A stretch of 64,000 bases of DNA from UBA2705 sp963977125 (lineage in GTDB: Bacteria > Pseudomonadota > Alphaproteobacteria > Micavibrionales > Micavibrionaceae), in contig CAXBNJ010000005.1 of the NCBI GenBank assembly GCA_963977125.1, forward strand, positions 124,001 to 188,000, given 5' to 3'. The translations under genes were made by a program, and so were the position numbers. How positions within the stretch are numbered: the stretch's first letter is position 1; the number at the start of each line of letters is the position of its first letter. The notes beneath the pieces are model-generated. The model was not told where the DNA came from, did no database searches, and saw only the letters and a program-made list of their open reading frames with translations. Positions 53,591 to 62,873 of this stretch are shown here, piece after piece.

Positions 53591-54196
53591 ATGCCCGATA
53601 TCGAACTCAACTGGCCGCTGGATTTACGTCCGGGGGAGCAGAGTTTTTACATTCGCACACTCTCGACCAAGTTTGAAAACCCGCTCACAGGGCAAGTCCA
53701 GGTTTTGGAGCGGGATGCGGCGCGCTGGGTAACAAAGCTCTCTTTGGTACGAGCGGAGCTGGATTCACGCAGGCTCGATGCGTTGCTGGCGGCCTTACGG
53801 GGATCGGTCGGGCATGTGTTTGTGCCTGATTTTCGGAGACCTTCTGCAAAGGGATCTCTGGCCGGAAGTCCCCAATTGGTAAGCGGCACTGGAAATGCAA
53901 TTACGATTAACGGCTTTACGCCGGATGCGGTTGGCGTTTTAAAGGCTGGTGATCTGATCCAGACCTCACCGGGGCGCAGCCATATCACACTGCAGGATGT
54001 GGATGCCGATGAAATCGGGGCGGCAGCGGTGGCGATTGCGCCGCGTTTGCGCGAGGCCGTGACGGTCGGCCCGCTCATTACGGATAATTGCCGCGTTCGC
54101 ATGCGTCTGGTGGATGATGATGCAGCAGAGAATGCGACTGACAATCGCCGCTTGAGCAGTTTTGAATTGGAATTGATTGAGGTGTTGCCGCAATGA
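53591..54196 (+). CDS. Tail-tip module protein, paralogue 1
   Basis: 201 residues. QSFYIRTLSTKFENPLTGQV, ERDAARWVTKLSLVRAEL and HVFVPDFRRP form its N-terminal domain; ITINGFTPDAVGVLKAGDLI and SSFELELIEVL the C-terminal one. Both halves are clearly related to the next gene. The position after the tape measure is that of distal tail or DUF2460-like proteins. It overlaps paralogue 2 by 4 nt. Its ribosome binding site is poor, perhaps because of the neighbouring insertion. Confidence 0.75.
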   Translation: MPDIELNWPLDLRPGEQSFYIRTLSTKFENPLTGQVQVLERDAARWVTKLSLVRAELDSRRLDALLAALRGSVGHVFVPDFRRPSAKGSLAGSPQLVSGTGNAITINGFTPDAVGVLKAGDLIQTSPGRSHITLQDVDADEIGAAAVAIAPRLREAVTVGPLITDNCRVRMRLVDDDAAENATDNRRLSSFELELIEVLPQ

Positions 54197-55158
54197 TCTT
54201 GAGCTGGCCAGAGGGCATTTATCCAAAGAGCCAGAGCTTTTATATCAAACACAGATCGACCCGGTTTTTATCCACGCTCACCGGACAGTTTGATGTGCTC
54301 GAACGTGAAGGCGCACGCTGGGTGGCGGAGTTTACCTTCGAGCTTGAGAATGCTCGTGCACGCCGTCTTGATGCTTTGATTGCAGAGTTGAAAGGCGCAG
54401 TTGGTCAGATATTGGTGCCGGATTTTCGAAGGCTCACATCAAAGCCGGTTACGCTGAGTATGGATGCTTATGCCGATGAAATCGGACTGACATTCTTTGA
54501 TGACGATTATGATTTTGACGATGACACCAATGATGACGGCTTTCTAACCACAGAGGAAAGTCCGCCGCTTGGCACCGAAGATAATGCGCTCTTTGGCAGT
54601 GCATTTGATGCTGTACTAATTTTTTACGATGAGGTGAATTTATTGACTGAGGCTGGAGATACGCTGCTGGCTGATAATGTTGGCATTCCCTTTGAAACAG
54701 ATAGAGGCTTTATCCTGACGATTGAGCATGGTGATGCGCTGGAGATTGCAATTGAAGAAGGTTACGGTCTGCAGGCACAAAACGATGACGATCTGCTTGT
54801 CCAGCTTGGCGGTGCTTTCTTTGAAGGTGAAGGTCAGCCAACTTTGATTGATGGGTCTGGACGGCAATTGCAAATCAATGGTCTTCGTCCCTTTGCTACC
54901 GTTATTCCTGCCGGAGAAAGCATTTCCCCGGCGCAGGGTCATGCCCATCTGATTTTGGAAAATGTGGTCACAGATATTGAAGGTGTGGCCTTTGTCCAGA
55001 TTGCATCAAAACTGCGCAGCGTTATTACCGAGCAGCCTCTTGTTCTGGGCGGGATCGCGGTTTTGATGCGCCTTACCCAAGACGATGCGGGTGATAACCG
55101 CACCGTCCCACCGAACAGATCTTCTTACACACTGAGCTTTGAGCAAATCCTGAATTAA
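54193..55158 (+). CDS. Tail-tip module protein, paralogue 2 with acidic insertion
   Basis: 321 residues. QSFYIKHRSTRFLSTLTGQF, EREGARWVAEFTFELENA and QILVPDFRRL match paralogue 1, as does the C-terminal LQINGLRPFATVIPAGESIS. Between them lie about 120 extra residues starting with an Asp-rich string (FFDDDYDFDDDTNDDGF), then strand-turn units that end in LLTEAGDTLLADN and LEIAIEEGYGLQAQ. The Asp repeats look like calcium-binding turns. Tandem duplication followed by insertion is the simplest reading. Confidence 0.75.
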   Translation: MILSWPEGIYPKSQSFYIKHRSTRFLSTLTGQFDVLEREGARWVAEFTFELENARARRLDALIAELKGAVGQILVPDFRRLTSKPVTLSMDAYADEIGLTFFDDDYDFDDDTNDDGFLTTEESPPLGTEDNALFGSAFDAVLIFYDEVNLLTEAGDTLLADNVGIPFETDRGFILTIEHGDALEIAIEEGYGLQAQNDDDLLVQLGGAFFEGEGQPTLIDGSGRQLQINGLRPFATVIPAGESISPAQGHAHLILENVVTDIEGVAFVQIASKLRSVITEQPLVLGGIAVLMRLTQDDAGDNRTVPPNRSSYTLSFEQILN

Positions 55159-55731
55159 ATGTCCGAGAAACGCCTTGATACAACTCTGTCTGCCGAGACG
55201 GAGAAGCAGGTCGTGCGCCCAATTCTCCTCGCTGAGTTTGATTTTGGTGAAACGATTGACAGGGCATGGAGCGGTATCGGTCAGCTGACATGGAACAGTG
55301 AAATTTGGTACGGCGCAGGCAATCTCGGCAAGGTTAGTACAGTTGAGGAAACCACAGAGTTAAAGGCCACGGGTGCGAGCTTTCAGCTGAGCGGTATTCC
55401 CGCCGATCTGATTACCAAGGTCAGCACTGCGAAAATTCAGGGGCATAAAGCGCGGATGTATCTAGGCTTTATCAATGAAGATTTTACCACGCTGATTGCT
55501 GACCCGTTTTTGATTTTTGATGGCCGGATGGATACAGCCGAAATCGCTGATGGTGGTGACACGGCAACGATTACCCTCACGGCTGAAAGCCGCCTGCGGG
55601 ATCTAGAGCGCATTCGCACCCGTCGTTACACCGATGCCGATCAACAATCACGCTTTCCCGGCGATAAAGGGCTGGAATACGTACCGTCCTTGCAGGACAA
55701 ACAAATCGTCTGGGGCAGAGCGCCGGAGTAA
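55159..55731 (+). CDS. Tail hub-type protein, DUF2163-like
   Basis: 190 residues starting directly after the previous stop. RPILLAEFDFGETIDRAWSG, TWNSEIWYGAGNLGKVS and LKATGASFQLSGIPADLITK are typical of the N-terminal part of phage DUF2163/BR0599 proteins; AESRLRDLERIRTRRYTDAD finishes it. It lies between tail-tip paralogues and the peptidase, the position of lambda gpL. Role: tail-tip or baseplate hub. Confidence 0.82.
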   Translation: MSEKRLDTTLSAETEKQVVRPILLAEFDFGETIDRAWSGIGQLTWNSEIWYGAGNLGKVSTVEETTELKATGASFQLSGIPADLITKVSTAKIQGHKARMYLGFINEDFTTLIADPFLIFDGRMDTAEIADGGDTATITLTAESRLRDLERIRTRRYTDADQQSRFPGDKGLEYVPSLQDKQIVWGRAPE

Positions 55732-55733
55732 TC

Positions 55734-56156
55734 ATGTCAAAAATCAAACGTTACCCTGACTGGCCGGAAAGGCTGGCCAGATTCATTGATGCTGCCCGCA
55801 CGAAGCCCTTTGCATGGGGAGAGAATGATTGCTGTCTCTTTGCCATGGATTGTGTACAGGCAATTACTGGACAGGATCTGGTGCAGCCATACCGGGGGTA
55901 CACATCACAAATACAGGCTTTGCGCTTATTAAATCGCTCTGGCGGTATATTGGGCATTGCCGATACGGTCGCAGCCCAATTTGGCATACCAGAAATACTG
56001 CCACTCACCGCTCAGCGCGGCGATGTTTGCCTGTTTGATATTGGTAGGGGCGATACTCTGGGGATCCGCGCGGGGGAGCATATCTATGCGCCTGGCTTTA
56101 AAGGCTTGATTGGCTTTCCGGCTTTGCAGGCGGTTCGCGCCTGGAGGATTGGATAA
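55734..56156 (+). CDS. NlpC/P60-like tail peptidase, DUF6950-like
   Basis: 140 residues. The catalytic start TKPFAWGENDCCLFAMDCVQ carries the nucleophile Cys33 or Cys34, and a His follows in AGEHIYAP. The length and the FAWGENDC string match DUF6950, a tail-tip relative of NlpC/P60 and lambda gpK. It should help the tail cross peptidoglycan. The stop shares a base with the next ATG (TAATG). Confidence 0.82.
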   Translation: MSKIKRYPDWPERLARFIDAARTKPFAWGENDCCLFAMDCVQAITGQDLVQPYRGYTSQIQALRLLNRSGGILGIADTVAAQFGIPEILPLTAQRGDVCLFDIGRGDTLGIRAGEHIYAPGFKGLIGFPALQAVRAWRIG

Positions 56157-57970
56157 TGCCACAGGTCATTCCGGTTGTTCTGGGGGCTGTGGCTTCCAAT
56201 TTTGTCAGCGGCGTTGTCGGCGGCGGCATTATCGGTGCCATTGTCGGCGGGGTTGTGGGATCGGCGGTGGTGTCCTTTACCGCGCCTATATTCGCGCCGA
56301 AGCCCAAGCAGGCAAAGTTTTCTGCGCCGTCTGTAACTTCGATTTCAACAGGCAGCCGTGGCCGCACAGAGATGGTGAACCAGCCAATTACGGCGCACCG
56401 TATTGTCTATGGCCGCACGCGTGTGTCCGGGCCGCTGGTCTTTACACATAGCCGCCCGGTGAGCGGCGGCGATAATAAGCTGGATGTTCTGCATTGGGTG
56501 ATTGTGCTGGCCGCGCATGAGGTCGAGGAGATTGAGGATATTCTTTTCAATGATGAAACAGTGCCGCTGGATGGGAATGGCGCGGCAACATCCGAGCCTT
56601 ACAAACGCGATGGCACTGTCTATGCCAGTATTTATAAGCATCTGGGCGCAAGTGATCAGACGGCGGATCAGGTGCTCGTTGATAATTCCGGCGGGCAATG
56701 GACGAACGCTCACCGTCTGCGCGGCCTGGCTTATATCCATGCGGAAATGCGCTATGACGATAAAGCCTATGCCAGCGGCACGCCGAACATTTCGGCAATC
56801 GTTAAAGGACGTAAAGTCTATGATCCGCGCCTTGATGATTATGCTTGGTCTGATAATGCCGCGCTTTGTGTGCTGGATTATTTGCTCTCAGATTTTGGCC
56901 TTGGCGCTTCAGCCGAAGAGATTGATATGAATTCGTTTATCGCTGCTGCCAATGTCTGTGATGAAACCGTTGCCACGCTGGATTCCACCGAGAAACGCTA
57001 CACCTGCAATGGTGTGGTTGATCTGAATGATAGCCCGCGTGATGTTCTAGAATCCATGCTGGGCAGCTGCGCTGGGTATCTGACCTATACGGGCGGGAAA
57101 TGGCGGCTGCAAGTCGGTGCCTATTATGAACCTGTTAAAACCTTTGATGAGAGTTTCCTGCGTGATGCCGTTGTCATGCGTCCGCATCGCTCACGCCGTC
57201 AGTTGTTCAATACGATCAAAGGCGCGTTTGTCTCGCCGGATCATAACTGGCAGGCCACGGATTACCCGGCTGTGGCTTCGGATTTATATATCACAGAGGA
57301 TAGTGGTGAAGAGATTATCTCTACGCTGGATTTATCTTTCACCACGTCTCACACGATGGCGCAGCGCATTGCCAAAATCGCGCTGGAGCAAATCCGCAGA
57401 CAGCGGCAGATCCAGTATCCAGCCAATCTGGCAGGGTTTCAGGTGATGGCCGGAAATACAGTCGCTATTGATTTAACCCGTTTTGGCATTAACGGCTTGC
57501 CATGCCGCGTGGTGAATTGGCAGATGACGGAAGAAATGGGCGTTGATCTCACCCTCGATGAGGATGGAGAGAATATCTATGCCTTTACGCAGTCTGATTT
57601 GAAAACGATTGGCGATGCACCGCAGGTGGTGGTGCCAAATAACCAGTCTGTGCCACCGCACGAACCAAACAATGTCACGGCCACCGCTGGTGAAAATTAC
57701 ATCACGATCAGCTGGGATCGGATTACGGAGAGCGATTTCCGGTACATGGAAGTCTGGGAGCGTACCAGCAATACCAGTGATCCGGAAACCGATGCCGCTC
57801 GCATTTTGGAAGTCTACGATAATTCATTCACCCGTAATCTGCTGGCGGGATCCGAGACGCGTTACTACTGGCTGCGCGCCGTGGATCGTTACGGCAATAA
57901 ATCCGACTTTGCCGGGCCAGTCGAAGCCACAACAACCGGGGATCAAACCGTTGTTCTCGTTCTTGAATAA
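56156..57970 (+). CDS. Tail-tip host-specificity protein, gpJ/TipJ-like
   Basis: 604 residues. The start has a gpI-like hydrophobic segment (ASNFVSGVVGGGIIGAIVGG), followed by PITAHRIVYGRTRVSGPLVF, the hallmark of TipJ proteins. LSDFGLGASAEEIDMNSFIA, SMLGSCAGYLTYTGGKWRLQ and FTTSHTMAQRIAKIALEQIR continue the hub. A fibronectin type III domain closes it (PPHEPNNVTATAGENYITIS). It binds the host receptor or holds the fibre. Confidence 0.9.
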   Translation: MPQVIPVVLGAVASNFVSGVVGGGIIGAIVGGVVGSAVVSFTAPIFAPKPKQAKFSAPSVTSISTGSRGRTEMVNQPITAHRIVYGRTRVSGPLVFTHSRPVSGGDNKLDVLHWVIVLAAHEVEEIEDILFNDETVPLDGNGAATSEPYKRDGTVYASIYKHLGASDQTADQVLVDNSGGQWTNAHRLRGLAYIHAEMRYDDKAYASGTPNISAIVKGRKVYDPRLDDYAWSDNAALCVLDYLLSDFGLGASAEEIDMNSFIAAANVCDETVATLDSTEKRYTCNGVVDLNDSPRDVLESMLGSCAGYLTYTGGKWRLQVGAYYEPVKTFDESFLRDAVVMRPHRSRRQLFNTIKGAFVSPDHNWQATDYPAVASDLYITEDSGEEIISTLDLSFTTSHTMAQRIAKIALEQIRRQRQIQYPANLAGFQVMAGNTVAIDLTRFGINGLPCRVVNWQMTEEMGVDLTLDEDGENIYAFTQSDLKTIGDAPQVVVPNNQSVPPHEPNNVTATAGENYITISWDRITESDFRYMEVWERTSNTSDPETDAARILEVYDNSFTRNLLAGSETRYYWLRAVDRYGNKSDFAGPVEATTTGDQTVVLVLE

Positions 57971-57987
57971 ATCTTAAGGAGCCATCT

Positions 57988-59298
57988 ATGACCACGACCA
58001 AGAAAATCTCCGAGTTGCCCTCGGTGGTAACGCCGCTTGCGGGCGATGAAATCATGCCGATTGTGCAGGATAATGCCACGCGGCGTGCCACTGTTGATGA
58101 AATACGCGCTGGGCTGGCTGATGAAGTCCACACGCATACATTATCGGATATTGCCGATGCCGGAACCGCCGCTGGGGCAGATATTGGTGATTTTGCCACG
58201 GCTGCCCAAGGCGCACTGGCGGATACGGCCTTACAGCCGGATGATGTGGGATCGGCGGCCTTAAATGAAACCGCTGACTTTGCCACTGCCGCGCAAGGAG
58301 CGCTTGCGGATAGCGCCGTCCAGCCCGGTGATCTGGCTACCGTGGCCACCAGCGGCGATTATGGTGATTTGAATGATATTCCGCTGGCGGGGCTGGCCAA
58401 TGCCATTATCAATGGCTGCGGACGCATTTCCCATCGAGGCGATCAGGATCTGACGACCAGCTGGGGCAAAGCCCCGGTGGATCTTCTGAGCGTCAAAGCC
58501 GAAGGCACTGTATCGGCAGGGACTGTTAAGCGCATGACATCTGCATTTTCCCTGACAGAGACCGGCCATGCCACTTTTGTGGAGAATGTAACGTTGACCG
58601 GATCAGGGGCCATTTTGTTTCGCCGCCGTATTGAGGCCAAGGATGCCTGGAAGTTTTATAACCAGCCCGCCCATTACTCGGCGCGGGTTTATCATGACCA
58701 CGGCGCAAATGTGGATTTCATTATCACGGTTCGTAAAGCCGATACGGCAGATGATTTTGCCAGCACCACAGACATTGCAACGGATACGATCAGCATCGCC
58801 AATGATGCCAATGCCGATATTGATCTGGCGATTGCCGACATGGGGGATTGCCGCAACGGCATTGAGATTGAGGTCAAAGTGGATTGCGGCGCAATCACCT
58901 CAAAGGATACCTTCCTAGGGCAGGAGCAATTTTCCATCGGGACGGCAAAGCGTCCGTTTCTCGCCCGGCCTCCTGCATTAGAAGAGGCGTTGGTGCATCG
59001 CTATTTACGGCCCATCGGCGCCATTTTAGGTGTGGCCAATTCCGGCAGTAATATGCAGGCGGTGTTTTCTCATCCCGGCATGCGCGCCGCGCCAACTTAT
59101 GAAGTAGATGCACCCATTGCCATGACGGATGGTTATACAGCAGATTTCACTCAATCCACGGCCAGCATCACATCAATCCATGAAAACACACCGCATCATG
59201 GCCGCGTGGATATTGCCTATTTTTCCGGCCTCACCTCCGGACGGTTTCATATTCAGCGCGGTGCAGGCGGTTTGATCCTGGCCTCGGCGGAGCTTTAA
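57988..59298 (+). CDS. Tail fibre protein
   Basis: 436 residues. TKKISELPSVVTPLAGDEIM and NATRRATVDEIRAGLADEVH are standard fibre N-termini that bind the tail tip. Two near-identical repeats follow (DFATAAQGALADTALQPDD at about 69-87, DFATAAQGALADSAVQPGD at about 96-114). From about 130 a beta-rich shaft and a distal knob appear (FSIGTAKRPFLARPPALEEA). It is coupled with the tailspike 3 nt downstream. Confidence 0.85.
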   Translation: MTTTKKISELPSVVTPLAGDEIMPIVQDNATRRATVDEIRAGLADEVHTHTLSDIADAGTAAGADIGDFATAAQGALADTALQPDDVGSAALNETADFATAAQGALADSAVQPGDLATVATSGDYGDLNDIPLAGLANAIINGCGRISHRGDQDLTTSWGKAPVDLLSVKAEGTVSAGTVKRMTSAFSLTETGHATFVENVTLTGSGAILFRRRIEAKDAWKFYNQPAHYSARVYHDHGANVDFIITVRKADTADDFASTTDIATDTISIANDANADIDLAIADMGDCRNGIEIEVKVDCGAITSKDTFLGQEQFSIGTAKRPFLARPPALEEALVHRYLRPIGAILGVANSGSNMQAVFSHPGMRAAPTYEVDAPIAMTDGYTADFTQSTASITSIHENTPHHGRVDIAYFSGLTSGRFHIQRGAGGLILASAEL

Positions 59299-59301
59299 TC
59301 C

Positions 59302-60930
59302 ATGGCAGAGATTGATAATATTCTGATCCCCGGTCAGAGCGTTAACAAGCAAAAACTCCGGCAGTATCTGGCTGCGCGGGAGATCGCCCGTCCGCAGGAT
59401 TATGGCGCTGTCGGTGATGGCGTCAATGATGACACGCAAGCAATTAACGATGCTCTGGCTGCTGAAAAAGCCATTTATCTGCCGCGCGGTGTGTACCGAA
59501 TCACCGGGCCGATCACCATGCATTACGGCAACGCCATTATTGGCATGGGTGATGAGAGCGTTATTCAGGCACAGGACACGCCGCTCAATGAAAACGAAGT
59601 CCCGCCCTATACGGCAGAATTTAACAGCATAGAGATCGTTGAAGGGTACTGCATCGTTGAGAACATTAAAATTGTCGGCGGGGCATCGGCGTTGTTTCTC
59701 GCTGGCAAGGTCAGCCCTTGTGTGAAGAACGTGATCGAAAATGTCACCATCTGGGATGCGCAGATCGGGGTGACGCTCGATGGTTGGAATGACACAAACA
59801 AGCCATGCTACTGGAACAATATTAGCCGTGTTCTGGTCGCTCGCCCCAAAATCAATGGTGTGCTGCTGACCACTACGCCCACGGATTGGGAAGATCCCGA
59901 AACTTTTGGCGATAGTCCCAATGCCAATAAATTCTATGATGTGCGGGTTTATTCGCTCTCATCGCCGTTGTCCGGCTCTGGCTTTTTCGTCTCCACTGGG
60001 CAATACAACAACTCCTTTGTCGATTGCGAGGCCAATGTCCATGAGGATGCTGAAGCCTGCTTCCGACTTGGGTTTCTGGCGCGCAGCAATATCATCAATA
60101 ATTTCTATGCAGAATGCTTGGGATTGGCACCGGGGATCCGCATTGATAATGGTTCTTACGATAACACCATTATGCGGCTCTTCTCTGCAACGGGCGGCGC
60201 TGCCATTTGGGATCCAACATTGCAGGGCGAGTATCAAGCCTATGATGCGGGTTTCCCAAAGAAAAACTTTATGAAGGATGTTTATATTACCGATGTCCAT
60301 GTGGACGGCATGACGCGCGGGACGACCTATATCGATCCGGCGGTTGATCATGTCGGTGATATTTCAATCGATCTGGAGCATACATTTTATCTGCTCAGCT
60401 CGTTTAATAAATCCTATGATTTGATCCTGCCCAATGCCGGAGATGCGACCGGGCGGTGGGTGACACTTAAAAAATCTGATCTGCGTGATAATCCGATCAA
60501 TATAAAGGAAAATAGTGGCGCCGGGCCGGATAACAGAACCCTCACTTTGCTGCAGCAATATGACACTGTCACGCTGGTTTCCAACGGCGCAACATGGTGG
60601 GTATGTCAGGACAACCGGATGCCACGCCCCAGTCGCTTCATTGATAATGCTGCGGCACCATCCGGTACATTTCAGGCTGATATGCTGAACCGCGTGTACT
60701 TAGTTTCGGCCTTTGGCGGGCAGATCATCTTTGAAATTCCTGCACCTTCTGCTGCGGCTGGGCGCGTTTGTACAATTAAGAAAATCGATCCCTCCAGCAA
60801 TCACGTCAAAGTCCAAATGGCAGGAGGCTCCGGCGGCCCGGATGCACAAATCTGGTCACTAACATCCCACTTCGCCGCCATCACCATTTACTCAGACGGC
60901 GGTCAGTGGATCGTGCTCTCGAAATATTAA
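59302..60930 (+). CDS. Tailspike with pectate-lyase-like beta helix (depolymerase candidate)
   Basis: 542 residues. The start binds the tail; RPQDYGAVGDGVNDDTQAIN is the pectate-lyase-3 signature, followed by KAIYLPRGVYRITGPITMHY and GNAIIGMGDESVIQAQD. The beta helix runs to about 330 (CEANVHEDAEACFRLGFLAR). The last 200 residues form two similar beta domains, perhaps carbohydrate-binding (ITLKKS-type strand at about 390, CTIKKIDPSSNHVKVQMAGG at about 492). It should bind or digest capsule or O-antigen. Confidence 0.88.
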   Translation: MAEIDNILIPGQSVNKQKLRQYLAAREIARPQDYGAVGDGVNDDTQAINDALAAEKAIYLPRGVYRITGPITMHYGNAIIGMGDESVIQAQDTPLNENEVPPYTAEFNSIEIVEGYCIVENIKIVGGASALFLAGKVSPCVKNVIENVTIWDAQIGVTLDGWNDTNKPCYWNNISRVLVARPKINGVLLTTTPTDWEDPETFGDSPNANKFYDVRVYSLSSPLSGSGFFVSTGQYNNSFVDCEANVHEDAEACFRLGFLARSNIINNFYAECLGLAPGIRIDNGSYDNTIMRLFSATGGAAIWDPTLQGEYQAYDAGFPKKNFMKDVYITDVHVDGMTRGTTYIDPAVDHVGDISIDLEHTFYLLSSFNKSYDLILPNAGDATGRWVTLKKSDLRDNPINIKENSGAGPDNRTLTLLQQYDTVTLVSNGATWWVCQDNRMPRPSRFIDNAAAPSGTFQADMLNRVYLVSAFGGQIIFEIPAPSAAAGRVCTIKKIDPSSNHVKVQMAGGSGGPDAQIWSLTSHFAAITIYSDGGQWIVLSKY

Positions 60931-60955
60931 TCATCGTCAATAGAAAGGAAAAACC

Positions 60956-61222
60956 ATGACACCAGCAGAATGGGGTCTGCTGTTCGGCGTTATTGCCCAC
61001 AGCGTGGCCGTTATTATGGCTCTAGTCAAACTTGTAGCTTGGGTGACCGAGCACATCACGGCCAGCGAGCAGCGGATTAAATCTCTCGAGTATCAGGTGA
61101 ACAATGACGTAACCGGACGGCGCGTGGTCGGCGAGATGCGCGAAGATCTGGCCACGATCAAAGCACAAGTGAACGATATGCGTCAGGACATTCATCATCT
61201 GCGCAAAAAAGTCGATCAATAG
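60956..61222 (+). CDS. Holin-associated or XhlA-like membrane protein
   Basis: 88 residues, AGAAAGGAAAA before the ATG. One membrane helix (about 5-30, WGLLFGVIAHSVAVIMALVK) is followed by a coiled coil (ASEQRIKSLEYQVNNDVTGR, EDLATIKAQVNDMRQDIHHL). It opens the lysis cassette. Small proteins of this plan act as holins or accessory proteins; the order helix-first distinguishes it from Bacillus XhlA. Confidence 0.7.
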   Translation: MTPAEWGLLFGVIAHSVAVIMALVKLVAWVTEHITASEQRIKSLEYQVNNDVTGRRVVGEMREDLATIKAQVNDMRQDIHHLRKKVDQ

Positions 61223-61231
61223 GAGGTACAC

Positions 61232-61711
61232 ATGGATATCAGACAATTCAGAGATTTCATCGTTCGTCCCGCCTTGCAGCAGATCAACGCCTGGACACCG
61301 AATGCCGAGCAGCTTGTAATGGCTACGGCCATGGCAGAGAGCAATATATTCTTTGTGCAACAAATCGGACGCGGCCCGGCGCGCGGCTTCTTCCAGATGG
61401 AGCCTGTAACACATGATGATATTTGGGAGCGGTATTTAAGCCGCAGGCCGTCACTTTTGAACGATCTCAAAGCCCTTATCATGCGCGACATGGATTTGCA
61501 CGATCAGCTGCGCGGCAATCTCTTTTATGCGGCAGCCATGTGCCGAATTTTTTACCTCCGGTTTAAAGAACCGCTACCGGAAGCAGGCGACTGGCAAGGC
61601 ATGGCCGCTTATTGGAAGAAATATTACAACACCCACCTTGGCGCGGGCACGACCGAAGGCTTTCTCAAAAAAGCGCGTCCGGCCATCGATATTTATGCAG
61701 GAGGATTTTGA
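61232..61711 (+). CDS. Endolysin/muramidase candidate
   Basis: 159 residues. The segment TAMAESNIFFVQQIGRGPAR (Glu36) and GFFQMEPVTHDDIWERYLSR resembles the catalytic Glu and active-site loop of lysozyme-like glycosidases. AYWKKYYNTHLGAGTTEGFL ends the domain. It has no export signal and sits in the lysis cassette between two membrane proteins, as an endolysin would. Similar proteins in phages are mostly annotated hypothetical. Confidence 0.65.
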   Translation: MDIRQFRDFIVRPALQQINAWTPNAEQLVMATAMAESNIFFVQQIGRGPARGFFQMEPVTHDDIWERYLSRRPSLLNDLKALIMRDMDLHDQLRGNLFYAAAMCRIFYLRFKEPLPEAGDWQGMAAYWKKYYNTHLGAGTTEGFLKKARPAIDIYAGGF

Positions 61712-61953
61712 TGCTAAAACCCGATAAGAACGACCCGATGAAAGTCAGGCGCGCCCTGGCTTTTTTTGTATCTTTTTATGCCTTTGTGGTGCTGCCCAAT
61801 TTGCTGGTGGCTTATCAGATACTGGCCGGAGTCGATATAGGCTTGCTGCAAGCGATCCTCACCTATGTTGGTATTCTGGCGGGCGGTCCCATAGGCGCCT
61901 ATCTTTACGCCGCGCATAAAAACGGCAATTCCGAATGCAAGAGGGATCAATGA
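61711..61953 (+). CDS. Holin-like protein, two membrane helices
   Basis: 80 residues. ATG 61711 shares a base with the endolysin candidate stop and follows GCAGGAGG; the frame from 61612 is rejected. Two helices, about 11-33 (ALAFFVSFYAFVVLPNLLVA) and 39-63 (IGLLQAILTYVGILAGGPIG), have short charged ends. Its position before Rz supports a holin or pinholin role. ATGA overlap with Rz. Confidence 0.75.
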   Translation: MLKPDKNDPMKVRRALAFFVSFYAFVVLPNLLVAYQILAGVDIGLLQAILTYVGILAGGPIGAYLYAAHKNGNSECKRDQ

Positions 61954-62315
61954 TGGCCTTCATCTTAAAGCATTGGCGCTGGTTGGGGAGCTTTCTCGCG
62001 CTGGCGCTACTCTATGGATGGATCAACTGGCAAAGCCATCAGATCACCACATTGAAGCAAGAATTGCTGGCATCTCGCACCAGCGTGGCCTCTTACGAGG
62101 AGAGCCTGGATATTCTGCAGGCTGACACCAAAGCCAAGATTGAAGCGCTGGAGCGAGAACGCGACCGCCAGATTGCAAGAACCCAAAACATGGAGCGGCT
62201 TTTAGGCCGCATTGAAGGAGCAAGCGATGAACAAGATGCCTCTGTGGCCCCTGTGCTGCGCGATACTATTGACCGGCTGTACGGGCGCACCGCAGACGCA
62301 GATCAAAGTCGTTAG
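61950..62315 (+). CDS. Inner-membrane spanin, Rz-like
   Basis: 121 residues, start MMAFILKHWR with ATGA overlap. One membrane helix (about 10-27, WLGSFLALALLYGWINW) and a coiled coil (TTLKQELLASRTSVASYEES then LQADTKAKIEALERERDRQI) make the inner-membrane spanin. The periplasmic end would meet Rz1, which is encoded inside this gene. Confidence 0.85.
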   Translation: MMAFILKHWRWLGSFLALALLYGWINWQSHQITTLKQELLASRTSVASYEESLDILQADTKAKIEALERERDRQIARTQNMERLLGRIEGASDEQDASVAPVLRDTIDRLYGRTADADQSR

Positions 62316-62499
62316 GCCGGAAACCCCCGTATCTTTGCAAAGCTGCGCGGACGCTCCGGACTATCCCGGCGATGATATGACACAGCGTGATATTGCCGCC
62401 AATTATACCCGGCTCTGGTACGCCCATGCCGATTGTAAATCCAAGCTACAGAGCCTTAATTATGTCCTGAATAATTCGGCAAAAACGCTCTCGAAATAG
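62227..62499 (+). CDS. Outer-membrane spanin lipoprotein, Rz1-like, nested
   Basis: 90 residues from ATG 62227 (GAAGGAGC before it), in another frame of Rz; it overlaps Rz by 89 nt and extends beyond it. LCCAILLTGCTG has a lipobox with Cys18. A Pro-containing start and helical end (NYTRLWYAHADCKSKLQSLN) fit Rz1. Together Rz and Rz1 fuse inner and outer membranes at lysis. Confidence 0.85.
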   Translation: MNKMPLWPLCCAILLTGCTGAPQTQIKVVRPETPVSLQSCADAPDYPGDDMTQRDIAANYTRLWYAHADCKSKLQSLNYVLNNSAKTLSK

Positions 62500-62579
62500 C
62501 ATCTAATTCACTTGATAAGCCTTGGGAATGAAGCGTTACTGTAATTGTAAAAACGATGCAAAAACAAGGAGATAAGCAC

Positions 62580-62873
62580 ATGAGCAAGTTATTTTACAAA
62601 GGAATGGTTGAGGACATCCAAAGCGAAAAATGCACAGATGCCGAGATTGAGGCATTGCTGGCCGCCTTTGACTACACCGTCAAACGCACCGCCACCACAT
62701 TGGCCAGAAAAGCATGGTTTGCGCTGGAAGACTACGCCACAGCGAAAGAGCGCGGCATTGACCGCTTTACCCTGATGCTGGAACGCCGCAACGTTAACGG
62801 CCAGGAACAATGGTGGGGCAGCTTTGAATACGGCGGCAAAAAACTGAAGGTTATTGCTACTCTGGAGAGATAA
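62580..62873 (+). CDS. Small hypothetical protein at the right end of the prophage
   Basis: 97 residues; ATG 62580 follows AAGGAG, so the frame from 62556 is rejected. TDAEIEALLAAFDYTVKRTA and KAWFALEDYATAKERGIDRF are helical; EQWWGSFEYGGKKLKVIATL is a beta end. No family recognised. It is the last rightward gene; its stop is 5 bp from the HNH gene stop. The region may contain the right att site. Confidence 0.75.
   Translation: MSKLFYKGMVEDIQSEKCTDAEIEALLAAFDYTVKRTATTLARKAWFALEDYATAKERGIDRFTLMLERRNVNGQEQWWGSFEYGGKKLKVIATLER

Noticed and set aside
58190..58340. Direct repeats as a CRISPR or mobile repeat
   Set aside because: They are two in-frame protein repeats of the tail fibre (DFATAAQGALAD), not spacer-separated arrays. 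No CRISPR array was seen in the window.
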